DNA from: Pseudomonas sp. GM79
Lineage (GTDB): Bacteria > Pseudomonadota > Gammaproteobacteria > Pseudomonadales > Pseudomonadaceae
DNA: 64,000 nt
Direction of reading: 5' to 3'
Assembly: GCF_000282495.1 (NCBI RefSeq)
Contig: NZ_AKJE01000047.1
Coordinates: 1 to 64,000 of the forward strand
The position numbers and the translations under genes are program-made. Position 1 is the first letter of the stretch; every line of letters begins with the position of its first letter. Below, one piece after another: positions 55,119-64,000 of the stretch. The notes under the pieces were generated by a model. That model was given only the letters and a program-made list of their open reading frames with translations. It did no database searches and had not been told where the DNA came from.

Positions 55119-56062
55119 CGCAGCTTCTCCGCGACACGCATGACGGCACTACGGGAACGTGGGTTGGCTTTGAGTTCGGCCTCCGAGGCGGTCTGCGCTT
55201 TGCCATGGATTTTGATTACCGGTTCGAAAGCAACGTGACGGACCGGCAGGTTGCGCGGCAGGTTGTCGGCTTCGCCCTTCACCAGTTTGCGCATGAACAG
55301 TTTGACGATGCGGTCTTCCAGCGAGTGGAAGCTGATGACAACCAGACGGCCGCCCACTTCCAGGCATTCCAGCGCCGCTTCGAGGCCGGCTTCCAGATCG
55401 CCCAGTTCGTTGTTGACGTGAATACGCAGGCCCTGGAATGCACGGGTCGCCGGGTTCTTGCCCTTTTCCCATGCCGGGTTGGCGACTTTTAGCACTTCAG
55501 CCAGATCACCAGTGCGCTCGAACGGCTTGATGTCGCGACGCTCAGCCACGGCACGCGCCATGCGACCGGAGAAACGCTCTTCGCCGTATTGCTTGAACAC
55601 CCGGGCGATTTCTTCCACCGGCGCGGTGTTGACGAACTCGGCAGCGCTGATCCCGCGGGACGGATCCATGCGCATGTCCAACGGACCGTCGTTGAGGAAG
55701 CTGAAGCCGCGCTCCGGGTCGTCGAGCTGTGGCGAGGACACGCCGAGGTCGAGCAGAACACCGCTGACCTTGCCGGCCAGACCGCGTTCGGCGACTTCCG
55801 AACCGAGCTCGGCAAAGCTGCGCTGCACAACGACAAAGCGGCCGTCTTCGGCCGCTAGCGTTTGCCCGGTGGCAATCGCTTGAGGATCTTTGTCGAATCC
55901 GAGCAACCGGCCATCAGGCCCGAGCTGGCTGAGGATCAACCGACTGTGCCCGCCACGTCCGAACGTACCGTCCAGATAGCAGCCATCAGGACGTACGGCG
56001 AGAGCCTCGACGGCTTCGTCAAGCAGTACGGTGATGTGGTTAAAGCCGCTATCAATAGTCAC
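55115..56062 (-). CDS. rsmH: 16S rRNA (cytosine-1402-N4)-methyltransferase
   Basis: RsmH (MraW) methylates N4 of C1402 in 16S rRNA. The 315-residue protein opens [32 protein letters not shown], here in two family blocks, with the SAM loop [10 protein letters not shown]. The block [20 protein letters not shown] is also diagnostic. The partner modification of the same base, 2'-O-methylation, is made by RsmI, encoded 1.2 kb away. It overlaps mraZ by 4 bp. Confidence 0.97.
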
Positions 56063-56514
56063 AGGATTAAATCACGCAGTTCATCAGGCATGGCGCCCGG
56101 TTGTTGAATAGCAGCCAGGTCAGCGGCAGAAACCGCATTCCAGGCATCCTCGTCCCACAATTGGAACTTGTTCAGTTGGCCTACCAACATCGCGCGCTTA
56201 TCCAACTTGGCATATTCGCGAAGACGCGGCGGAACCAGAAAACGACCACTGCCATCGAGCTCGAGGTCGACGGCATTACCAATCAGTAAACGTTGCAGGC
56301 GGCGGTTCTCTTCGCGAAGCGAAGGCAGTGCGCGCAGTTTGGTTTCGATAATTTCCCACTCATCGAGGGGATAAACACACAAACACGGATCAACGGCATC
56401 GATGGTGACGATTAATTGACCGGAACTACGCGAAACCAGCTCGTCACGGTACCGGCTCGGCATAGCGAGACGGCCCTTTGCATCGAGACTGATAGCGTTA
56501 GCTCCGCGAAACAC
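56059..56514 (-). CDS. mraZ: Transcriptional regulator MraZ
   Basis: The 151-residue protein has two SpoVT/AbrB-like halves ([18 protein letters not shown] and [18 protein letters not shown]). It forms a ring and represses its own dcw promoter. It is the first gene of the cluster. Its likely operator, three GTGG repeats at 56556-56580, lies directly upstream. Confidence 0.96.
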   Translation of the reverse strand: MFRGANAISLDAKGRLAMPSRYRDELVSRSSGQLIVTIDAVDPCLCVYPLDEWEIIETKLRALPSLREENRRLQRLLIGNAVDLELDGSGRFLVPPRLREYAKLDKRAMLVGQLNKFQLWDEDAWNAVSAADLAAIQQPGAMPDELRDLIL

Positions 56515-56555
56515 GTCAGCGTTTCTCCAAATATTAGCGTTTTACGCTCAAAAAA

Positions 56556-56580
56556 CCCACTTCATGCCACTTTCCGCCAC
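56556..56580 (-). promoter_or_regulatory. MraZ operator (three GTGG repeats)
   Basis: On the minus strand GTGGC-N5-GTGGC-N5-GTGGG has an exact 10-bp period. E. coli MraZ binds direct repeats of TGGG-type with the same spacing. The array lies just downstream of the predicted start point, about 42-66 bp before the mraZ start codon. Confidence 0.8.
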
Positions 56581-56588
56581 TTGCGCAC

Positions 56589-56618
56589 ACTATAGGAATG
56601 CGCCCACCACACCGTCAA
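56589..56618 (-). promoter_or_regulatory. Sigma-70 promoter of the dcw cluster
   Basis: On the minus strand TTGACG (-35, 56613-56618), 18 bp, then TATAGT (-10, 56589-56594). Start point would be near 56582, right before the MraZ repeats. Confidence 0.65.
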
Positions 56619-56870
56619 GGCGCGGATTAAAGGAAAAGCCTTACAGAACGGAGATTTAGGAGCGTAAAAGGAGGGTTAACGAGAATCTGACGGATGAATT
56701 CGCTCAATAACTTGAATCAGCACATAAGGCTGCGTTCAGAAGTTAAAGTAGTTTGTTAAGAGTAAGATTTTTTCGGTATTACAAAAGCGCTTCTGCTATT
56801 GATTCAGCAGGGAGGGAAATTGCCATTACACACATCGCTGCCAATGACTCGGCAGAGAGGGAAAAAAAGG
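56619..56870. other. Non-coding stretch between the dcw promoter and rnpB
   Basis: No gene is visible. It holds the 3' flank of rnpB (on the minus strand, a T7 run at 56862-56868 suits termination). It also holds an imperfect 25-bp direct repeat (56795-56819 and 56840-56864, 20 of 25 identical). Confidence 0.6.
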
Positions 56871-57225
56871 TGGAGAGTCGATCTGTAAGCCGGGTTCTGT
56901 CTTGAACAGTCATTCGTCTACGATGGCCATCACTGGACATCTTTAGCAACCTACCCGGTCCCAGCGCGGGCCACGCCTTGGGACCCTATTTGGTCTTGCT
57001 CCAAGTGGGGTTTACCTAGCCACGAACTGTTGCCAGACGTGCGGTGCGCTCTTACCGCACCTTTTCACCCTTACCGGCGCCGAAGCGCTTAGGCGGTTAT
57101 TTTCTGTGGCACTTTCCGTAGGCTCACGCCTCCCAGGCATTACCTGGCACTTCGCCCTATGGAGCCCGGACTTTCCTCCCCCCCCTAATTTTCATAGAGG
57201 GCAGCGACTGTCCGATCGACTCTCC
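56871..57225 (-). ncRNA. rnpB: RNase P RNA (type A)
   Basis: The minus strand, about 355 nt, begins GAGAGTCGATCGGACAGTCG and ends CTTACAGATCGACTCTCC, so the two ends pair as the P1 helix. Conserved core blocks are visible: GAGGAAAGTCCGGGCTCC, then GGGTGAAAAGGTGCGGTAAG, GGCAAACCCC-like GTAAACCCC, and AGACAGAACCCGGCTTAC. It is the catalytic RNA that trims tRNA 5' ends. Exact ends are estimated to a few bases. Confidence 0.95.
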
Positions 57226-57233
57226 GCCGCGAA

Positions 57234-57261
57234 GATTAACGGCAGAGCGACCGAAGAACAA
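57234..57261 (-). promoter_or_regulatory. Candidate rnpB promoter
   Basis: On the minus strand TTGTTC (57256-57261), 16 bp, then TTAATC (57234-57239), 8-9 bp before the RNA 5' end. The spacing fits a sigma-70 promoter. Confidence 0.5.
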
Positions 57262-57296
57262 GCGCTAAAAGCCTCTGGCCGGCGCTGCACGTCGGT

Positions 57297-58169
57297 TTAC
57301 TCGCCCTTCTGTTTATCCAGCGCGACCTGATAGAGCACATTCTTGCGTTCGCCGGTAATTTGCGCCGCCAATGCCGCCGCACGCTTGAGCGGCATCTCTT
57401 CGAGTAACAGATTGAGAATACGCATGGCTTCACTGCTGACAGCGTCTTCGGTCTCAGGGGCAGTCCAGCCCGCCACCAGCACTACACACTCGCCACGCTG
57501 CTGATTGCTGTCCGATTCGACGAACTCGCGCAACTCGGCCAGCGGCAAGCCTTTGAGGGTTTCGAAGGTCTTGGTCAGTTCCCGCGCCAGCAACGCCGGA
57601 CGCTCGGCACCAAATACCAGCTCCATGTCTTGCAGGCACTCGAGGATGCGGTGCGGTGCTTCATAGAAAATCAGCGTGCGCGGCTCTTCTTTTACCAGCT
57701 CCAGACGAGCCCGTCGGCCGACAGCCTTGGCCGGCAAAAAACCTTCGAAGATGAAACGGTCGGACGGCAGGCCCGCCGCCGACAATGCCGCAATCAAGGC
57801 ACACGCCCCCGGAACCGGCACCACATTGATCCCTGCGGTACGAGCCTGACGCACCAGGTGATAACCCGGATCGGAAATCAGCGGCGTCCCAGCGTCGGAA
57901 ATCAACGCCACATCGTCGCCCGCCAGCAGACGCGTGATAAAGCGGTTACCCTCCTCACGCTCATTGTGTTCATGGCAGGCCGCCAGCGGTGTGGGGATAC
58001 CGAAATGCTGCATCAATCGCTGGGAATGGCGAGTGTCTTCGGCCGCGATCAAGGCGACCTCACGCAGGATCTTCAGCGCACGCGCACTGATGTCGTCCAG
58101 GTTGCCGATGGGCGTCGCCACCACATAAAGCGAGCCAGCAGCGGAATTCAAAGCACCTGGAACAGTCAA
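57297..58169 (-). CDS. rsmI: 16S rRNA (cytidine-1402-2'-O)-methyltransferase
   Basis: RsmI methylates the ribose of C1402 in 16S rRNA. The protein is of the SAM-dependent tetrapyrrole-methylase fold, with LYVVATPIGNLDDIS at the start. ISDAGTPLISDPGY and PGACALIAALSAAGLPSDRF also mark the family. I chose the TTG at 58169 (290 residues) because GAGGTG lies 6 bp upstream of it and homologues begin MTVPGALN. An ATG at 58202 is possible but its added residues look unlike coding. It is divergent from lpoA. Confidence 0.93.
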   Translation of the reverse strand: MTVPGALNSAAGSLYVVATPIGNLDDISARALKILREVALIAAEDTRHSQRLMQHFGIPTPLAACHEHNEREEGNRFITRLLAGDDVALISDAGTPLISDPGYHLVRQARTAGINVVPVPGACALIAALSAAGLPSDRFIFEGFLPAKAVGRRARLELVKEEPRTLIFYEAPHRILECLQDMELVFGAERPALLARELTKTFETLKGLPLAELREFVESDSNQQRGECVVLVAGWTAPETEDAVSSEAMRILNLLLEEMPLKRAAALAAQITGERKNVLYQVALDKQKGE

Positions 58170-58378
58170 AACGCACACCTCATGATCGGTAAAAGGCGAC
58201 ATTGTAGCGCGTAGCGGCGCTTGCGATACGCCTCCCCCTCCGCGGTTTTTCCAGCCTTTTGTGCAGTGCTGCAACATTTGCATGAGCTAAATTGATCGAT
58301 TCACGCCAGTAACATCGCGCCCCGGCCAGTGCTTGGGTACAATTCCACGCTAATTTGATCGAGTATCAGGAACACTAC

Positions 58379-60189
58379 ATGATCGCTTGCCTGCGGCTGT
58401 TCACTGCCCTCTGCCTCGCTGCCTTGCTGGCGGCTTGCGCCAGCTCGCCCTCTTCCAGCCTTGGCGAACTTCCACGGACCCCGGATGCCAGTATCGAGCA
58501 ACTGCTCGAACAGGCCACTCAAAGCAAAGACCCGGAAAAAGCCGCTCTACTGCGCTTGAGCGCGGCAGACCTGGCTTATCGCCAGGGTAATGCCGGCCAG
58601 TCCGCGCAAATCCTGCAACAGGTGCCGGTGGAACAACTCAAGCCTGGCCAACAAGTCTTCGCCAACACCCTGGCGGCTGAACTGGCCATGACCCGCAATC
58701 AGCCCAAAGCGGCGCTGACTGCCCTGAGCCATCCGAGCCTGCAACGCCTGAGCGAACTGCCCGCCGAACAACAGGTTCGCACCGGCACCGTTCATGCCCG
58801 CGCCCTTGAGGCCGACGGCCAGACCCTGGCCGCCGCACGGGAGCGCATCTTTATTGCGCCGATGCTTGAAGGTGAAGCCGCCAGCAAAAACCACGAAGCG
58901 ATCTGGACCCTGATCGCTTCGCTGCCGACCGATCAATTGCAGCCGACCACCGACGATGACCTCGGCGGCTGGATCCGTCTGGCGCTGGTGGTTAAAACGG
59001 CCGGCACCCTGGAACAGCAGCAAGCCGCGATCGACAACTGGCGCGAACAGAATCCAAAGCACCCGGCTGCCGTCCAGCTGCCGTTGCCATTGACCAAACT
59101 CAAGGAGCTGGCCAGCCAGCCTCTGAGCAAGATCGCCCTGCTGCTGCCGCAAGACGGCCCACTGGGTCCGGTTGGCAAAGCACTGCGTGAAGGCTTCATG
59201 GCTGCTCACTACCAGGCGCAACAAGCCGGGCAGAAGCCGCCAGCCATCGAATTCTATGACAGCTCGCGCCTGACCTCCCTCGACGAGTTCTATCGCAAGG
59301 CCCAGGCCGATGGCGTGCAACTGGTAGTCGGCCCGCTGGAGAAGCCGCTGGTCAAACAGCTCAGCGCGCGCCCGCAACTGCCGATCACTACCCTGGCCCT
59401 GAACTACAGCGAAGGCGCACAAGGTCCGGCCCAACTGTTCCAGTTCGGTCTTGCCGCTGAAGACGAAGCCCGCGAAGTGTCCCGTCGCGCACGCGCCGAT
59501 GGCCTGCACCGCGCCGCGATCATGGTGCCGAAAGGCGAATGGGGCGACCGCGTACTCAGGGCGTTCAGCCAGGATTGGCAAGCCAACGGTGGCAGCATCG
59601 TCGCTACCGAACGCGTCGACCAGCCGGTGCAACTGGCCCAGCAGATTGCCGACATGTTCCAGCTGCGCCAGAGCGAAGGCCGCGCCAAAAGCCTGCAAAG
59701 CACCGTTGGCTCGCAGGTTGCCGCTCAACCTTCGCGCCGTCAGGACATCGAGTTCATCTTCCTGGCCGCGACGCCACAACAGGCTCAACAGATCAAACCG
59801 ACCCTGAACTTCCAGTACGCGGGTGACGTGCCGGTTTACGCCACCTCCCACGTATTCAGCGCCAGCGGCGATCAGAACCAGTACAACGATATGAACGGTA
59901 TTCGCTTCTGCGAAACCCCATGGTTGCTGGATGCCAATGACCCACTGCGCAAACAGGTCACTGCACAATGGCCACAAGCCGGCGGCAGCCTGGGCCGTCT
60001 GTACGCGATGGGCGTTGACGCCTATCGCCTGGCACCGCGCCTGGGGCAACTCAAGGCCTTGCCGGACAGCCGCATCCAGGGTCAATCGGGCAGCCTGGGC
60101 ATGACTCAGAGTCAACGGGTCGAGCGTCAGTTGCCATGGGCAGAGTTCGCCAACGGTCAGGTTCAACGCCTGCCGGACACCTCGCGCTG

Positions 60190-60190
<1 letters not shown>
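58379..60190 (+). CDS. lpoA: Penicillin-binding protein activator LpoA
   Basis: The 603-residue outer-membrane lipoprotein stimulates the peptidoglycan synthase PBP1a. The lipobox LAAC places the lipidated cysteine at C20. A TPR-like N-terminal domain (about 40-240) is followed by a periplasmic-binding-protein-like domain (about 250-595). Start chosen at ATG 58379 with CAGGA upstream. It is the first gene of lpoA-yraN-gmhA/diaA-dolP, the same order as E. coli yraM-yraN-diaA-dolP. Confidence 0.93.
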
Positions 60191-61825
<1,635 letters not shown>

Positions 61826-61855
61826 CGCGACTGTAAGCACCAGTAGAAGCCTACG

Positions 61856-61929
61856 GTTTGAAGGTGGTGAAGTAATAAAAAAGGCGATCCATTCGGATCG
61901 CCTTTTTTATTACTTCACCACCTTCAAAC
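61856..61929. terminator. 74-bp perfect palindrome: bidirectional terminator of dolP and sspB
   Basis: Arms of 35 bp (61856-61890 and 61895-61929) are perfectly complementary around a 4-base loop (ATTC). The inner part (AAAAAAGGCGATCC / GGATCGCCTTTTTT) is a classic intrinsic terminator working in both directions. The outer 20 bp of the right arm are the last codons and stop of sspB. The left arm is an exact inverted copy of them. Confidence 0.95.
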
Positions 61930-62323
61930 TCGGTCGACCGCTGGGACGCGGCGGCTCACTGTCGGGTGGCGGAACATCATCATCCGGCTCGATCTCTTCC
62001 TCGTCTTCCAGAGGCGATTCCATATCGAACACCATGCCCTGACCGTTCTCCCGGGCGTAAATGCCCAGGATCGATGCGATAGGCACGTACAGGGTGTGCG
62101 GCACGCCACCGAAGCGCCCCTCGAAACTGACTGCCTCGTTGTCCATATGCAGATGACGCACGGCTGCGGGGGAAACGTTCAGGACAATCTGTCCGTCACT
62201 GGCAAAACCCTGAGGCACCTGCACCGACGGATACTCGGAATTGACCAGCATGTGCGGGGTGCAATCGTTGTCCACAATCCACTCGTAGAGCGCGCGGACC
62301 AGATAAGGTCGACTGGAGTTCAT
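61910..62323 (-). CDS. sspB: ClpXP adaptor SspB
   Basis: The 137-residue adaptor delivers ssrA-tagged proteins to ClpXP. The N-terminal domain (about 1-110: RPYLVRALYEWIVDNDCTPH) binds the tag. A disordered acidic linker (about 103-128) leads to the C-terminal tail RPSLKVVK, which docks on the ClpX zinc domain. It lies 16 bp after sspA. Its 3' end forms one arm of the palindrome at 61856-61929. Confidence 0.96.
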   Translation of the reverse strand: MNSSRPYLVRALYEWIVDNDCTPHMLVNSEYPSVQVPQGFASDGQIVLNVSPAAVRHLHMDNEAVSFEGRFGGVPHTLYVPIASILGIYARENGQGMVFDMESPLEDEEEIEPDDDVPPPDSEPPRPSGRPSLKVVK

Positions 62324-62339
62324 AGCGGCTCCTTAAGCC

Positions 62340-62957
62340 TTAGCGCATATCGCGTTCGACACCAGACAGACTCGCCTGGAAAGCCTCACGCGCAAACGAG
62401 CGCTCCATATAATCAAGCAGCGGCTTGGCAGGCCGCGGCAGTTCAATACCCAGAATCGGCAATCGCCAGAGTATTGGCAATAGGCAGCAATCCACCAGAC
62501 TTTGTTCCTCACTGAGGAAAAACGGCTTGTCGGCAAACAACGGCGACACGCCTGTCAGGCTTTCGCGCAGCTCTTTACGAGCCACGACACGGGCTGCTTC
62601 CTTGGTCCGCGAATCCAGAATCAGATCCACCAGGCCACACCAGTCACGCTGAATACGATGAATCAGCAGACGACTGTTGGCACGCGCCACGGGATAAACC
62701 GGCAGTAGCGGCGGGTGCGGGTAACGCTCATCCAGATACTCCATCACCACGGTCGACTCCCACAACGCCAGGTCACGATCGACCAGGGTGGGCAGGCTTC
62801 CGTAAGGGTTCACCTCAATCAGTTTAGGCGGCTGGCGACCAGCTTCCACGTAAATGATCTCGGCGCTGACACCCTTCTCTGCAAGTACGATGCGCACTCG
62901 GTGGGAATAGTGGTCGGCGGGGTCGGAGTAACAGGCCAACCGATTGGTCACGCCCAT
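62340..62957 (-). CDS. sspA: Stringent starvation protein A
   Basis: The 205-residue protein has a glutathione-transferase fold without the catalytic residues: [23 protein letters not shown], then [17 protein letters not shown]. The PHPPLLP surface patch is known to contact RNA polymerase. SspA binds polymerase with sigma-70 and changes transcription during starvation, including virulence and acid-stress genes. Operon with sspB. Confidence 0.95.
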   Translation of the reverse strand: MGVTNRLACYSDPADHYSHRVRIVLAEKGVSAEIIYVEAGRQPPKLIEVNPYGSLPTLVDRDLALWESTVVMEYLDERYPHPPLLPVYPVARANSRLLIHRIQRDWCGLVDLILDSRTKEAARVVARKELRESLTGVSPLFADKPFFLSEEQSLVDCCLLPILWRLPILGIELPRPAKPLLDYMERSFAREAFQASLSGVERDMR

Positions 62958-62993
62958 GGCGGTCCTCCTCGCTTGTTGAAATTATCGGAAACG

Positions 62994-63080
62994 GAAAAAC
63001 ACGCGCGCCCAGAGGGCGCCTCCCGTAACGCCTGGATCACCAGACTCGTTACACCTTCAGAGACGCCCCTGGGCGCGCGC
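62994..63080 (-). terminator. Large stem-loop after petC
   Basis: Arms at 63002-63018 and 63064-63079 pair over 16 bp with one bulged A. The outer 11 bp (CGCGCGCCCAG) are perfect, and the loop is about 45 nt. On the minus strand it is followed by TGTTTTT, so it probably ends the petABC transcript before sspA. Confidence 0.7.
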
Positions 63081-63107
63081 GATTAACAGCAATGGCTTAC
63101 CGCTTTA

Positions 63108-63890
63108 TCAATGGACGTCTTTCCAGTATTCACGCTTGAGCAAGTAAGCGAATACGAAGAAGAACGCCAGGTACAGCAACACATAGGTACCGATGCGCTG
63201 ATGCTGCAGCTTCACCGGGTTGGCCGAGTAGGCCAGGAAGGTCACCAGATTCTTGACCTTCTCGTCGAACTGCTCTTCGTTCAGCGTGCCGGTTTTCGGC
63301 AATACAGTCAGTTGATCGCAGGCTTCATGGGTCAAAGCGGTGCCAGTCAGCGGATCGTATTGCTTCTTGCCGTCTTCGACGACTTGAACTTGTTTACAGC
63401 CTACCACCTGACGACCCTGCAGGCCGACCAGAACGTTAGGCATGCCGACGTTCGGGAACACTTTGTTGTTCACGCCCCATGGACGTGACGGGTCTTCATA
63501 GAACGAACGCAGATAGCCGTAGAGCCAGTCGGTGCCACGAACACGAGCCACCAGCGTCAGGTCGGGCGGCGCCGCACCGAACCAGGTCTTGGCGTCAGCC
63601 GGCTGCATGCCGATGTTCATGTGATCGCCAATCTTGGCGCCGGTGAACACCAGCTTCTCAAGCATCAACTCGTGAGGAATGCCCAGGTCATCGGCGACAC
63701 GCTCGTAGCGCTGGAACTTCGCGCTGTGGCAGCCCATGCAATAGTTGGCGAACGTGCGTGCGCCGTCCTGCATGGCAGCCTTGTCGGAAACGTCGATGTC
63801 GACTTTTTCCAGTTCGGGACCACCGTGTTCGGCCGCAAAGGACAGTACAGGCATCGCCGCAAGAATCAGTACAGCAAATAGCTTTTTCAT
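63108..63890 (-). CDS. petC: Ubiquinol-cytochrome c reductase, cytochrome c1
   Basis: The 260-residue subunit of respiratory complex III has a Sec signal peptide (1-20, ending LSFAA). The heme-c site is CMGCH (C51, C54, H55). A probable Met ligand lies in NVGMPNVL, and a C-terminal membrane anchor (IGTYVLLYLAFFFVFAYLL) ends the protein. It passes electrons from the Rieske protein to soluble cytochrome c. Start chosen at ATG 63890, overlapping the petB stop by 1 bp. Confidence 0.96.
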   Translation of the reverse strand: MKKLFAVLILAAMPVLSFAAEHGGPELEKVDIDVSDKAAMQDGARTFANYCMGCHSAKFQRYERVADDLGIPHELMLEKLVFTGAKIGDHMNIGMQPADAKTWFGAAPPDLTLVARVRGTDWLYGYLRSFYEDPSRPWGVNNKVFPNVGMPNVLVGLQGRQVVGCKQVQVVEDGKKQYDPLTGTALTHEACDQLTVLPKTGTLNEEQFDEKVKNLVTFLAYSANPVKLQHQRIGTYVLLYLAFFFVFAYLLKREYWKDVH

Positions 63891-64000
63891 CAGCCAGTCA
63901 CCCTTTCCGGAACCGGTTTGGTCTTCTCGAGCCTGGTGTAGAACGGCATCAGAATGAAGTAGGCGAAGTACAGGAAGGTACATACCTGCGACAGCAACGT
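63890..64000 (-). CDS. petB: Cytochrome b of the bc1 complex, C-terminal end (partial)
   Basis: The last 36 residues run off the window edge. A final membrane segment (QVCTFLYFAYFILMPFYTR as two blocks) is followed by LEKTKPVPERVTG and a TGA that overlaps petC. This ending is typical of proteobacterial cytochrome b. The rest of the gene lies beyond 64000. Confidence 0.9.
   Translation of the reverse strand, partial: TLLSQVCTFLYFAYFILMPFYTRLEKTKPVPERVTG

Noticed and set aside
57106..57330. 74-codon frame
   Set aside because: It lies across the 5' part of rnpB, whose RNA signature explains the sequence.

Overview
The window reads as chromosome of a fluorescent Pseudomonas, most like the P. 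fluorescens lineage. The support is the high-GC coding style, proteins close to known Pseudomonas families (HupN-type HU, DauA of exactly 375 residues, EstB with the S114/D168/H199 triad, DUF6124), and many REP-type palindromes of two kinds seen in that lineage. One kind has the core GTGGGAGCGGGCTTGCTCGC and the other TGTAGGAGCTGCCGAAGGCT. Almost all of it is housekeeping DNA. I see no prophage, insertion sequence, CRISPR array or tRNA.

Layout. 1-9.7 kb: holC, an orphan conserved gene, valS, rlmF, an HU gene, yejK with a membrane-anchored glutaredoxin, a GST, a GIY-YIG protein and an NTF2-like protein. 9.8-11.8 kb: a CynX/NimT-type MFS exporter with its FadR-type regulator. 11.9-12.7 kb: an AT-richer mqsRA toxin-antitoxin pair behind a near-perfect palindromic operator. 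12.8-17 kb: the aapJQMP amino-acid ABC transporter. 17.4-23.7 kb: estB, rhlB, and a D-arginine catabolic set (dauB, dauA, dauR, plus a divergent amino-acid binding protein). 23.9-26.8 kb: the NO detoxification pair hmp and norR, divergent, with NorR-type sites and a sigma-54-like promoter between them. 27-32 kb: cheV, a GNAT enzyme, small hypothetical genes, a YkgJ-type protein, and an unusual fusion of a periplasmic binding protein with RidA. 32.5-38.5 kb: an RND efflux adaptor and pump, then a diguanylate cyclase.

38.7-56.5 kb is the complete division and cell-wall (dcw) cluster on the minus strand: mraZ, rsmH, ftsL, ftsI, murE, murF, mraY, murD, ftsW, murG, murC, ddlB, ftsQ, ftsA, ftsZ, lpxC. 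Most junctions overlap by 1-11 bp. Its promoter carries a three-repeat MraZ operator. 56.9-64 kb: RNase P RNA (rnpB), rsmI, the lpoA-yraN-gmhA/diaA-dolP envelope operon, sspB-sspA, and the petB/petC end of the cytochrome bc1 operon.

The least expected observations are the binding-protein/RidA fusion, a 74-bp hairpin with 35-bp perfect arms whose one arm encodes the ClpX-binding tail of SspB, a shared 16-bp operator-like motif in front of dauB and the neighbouring binding-protein gene, and the mqsRA pair.
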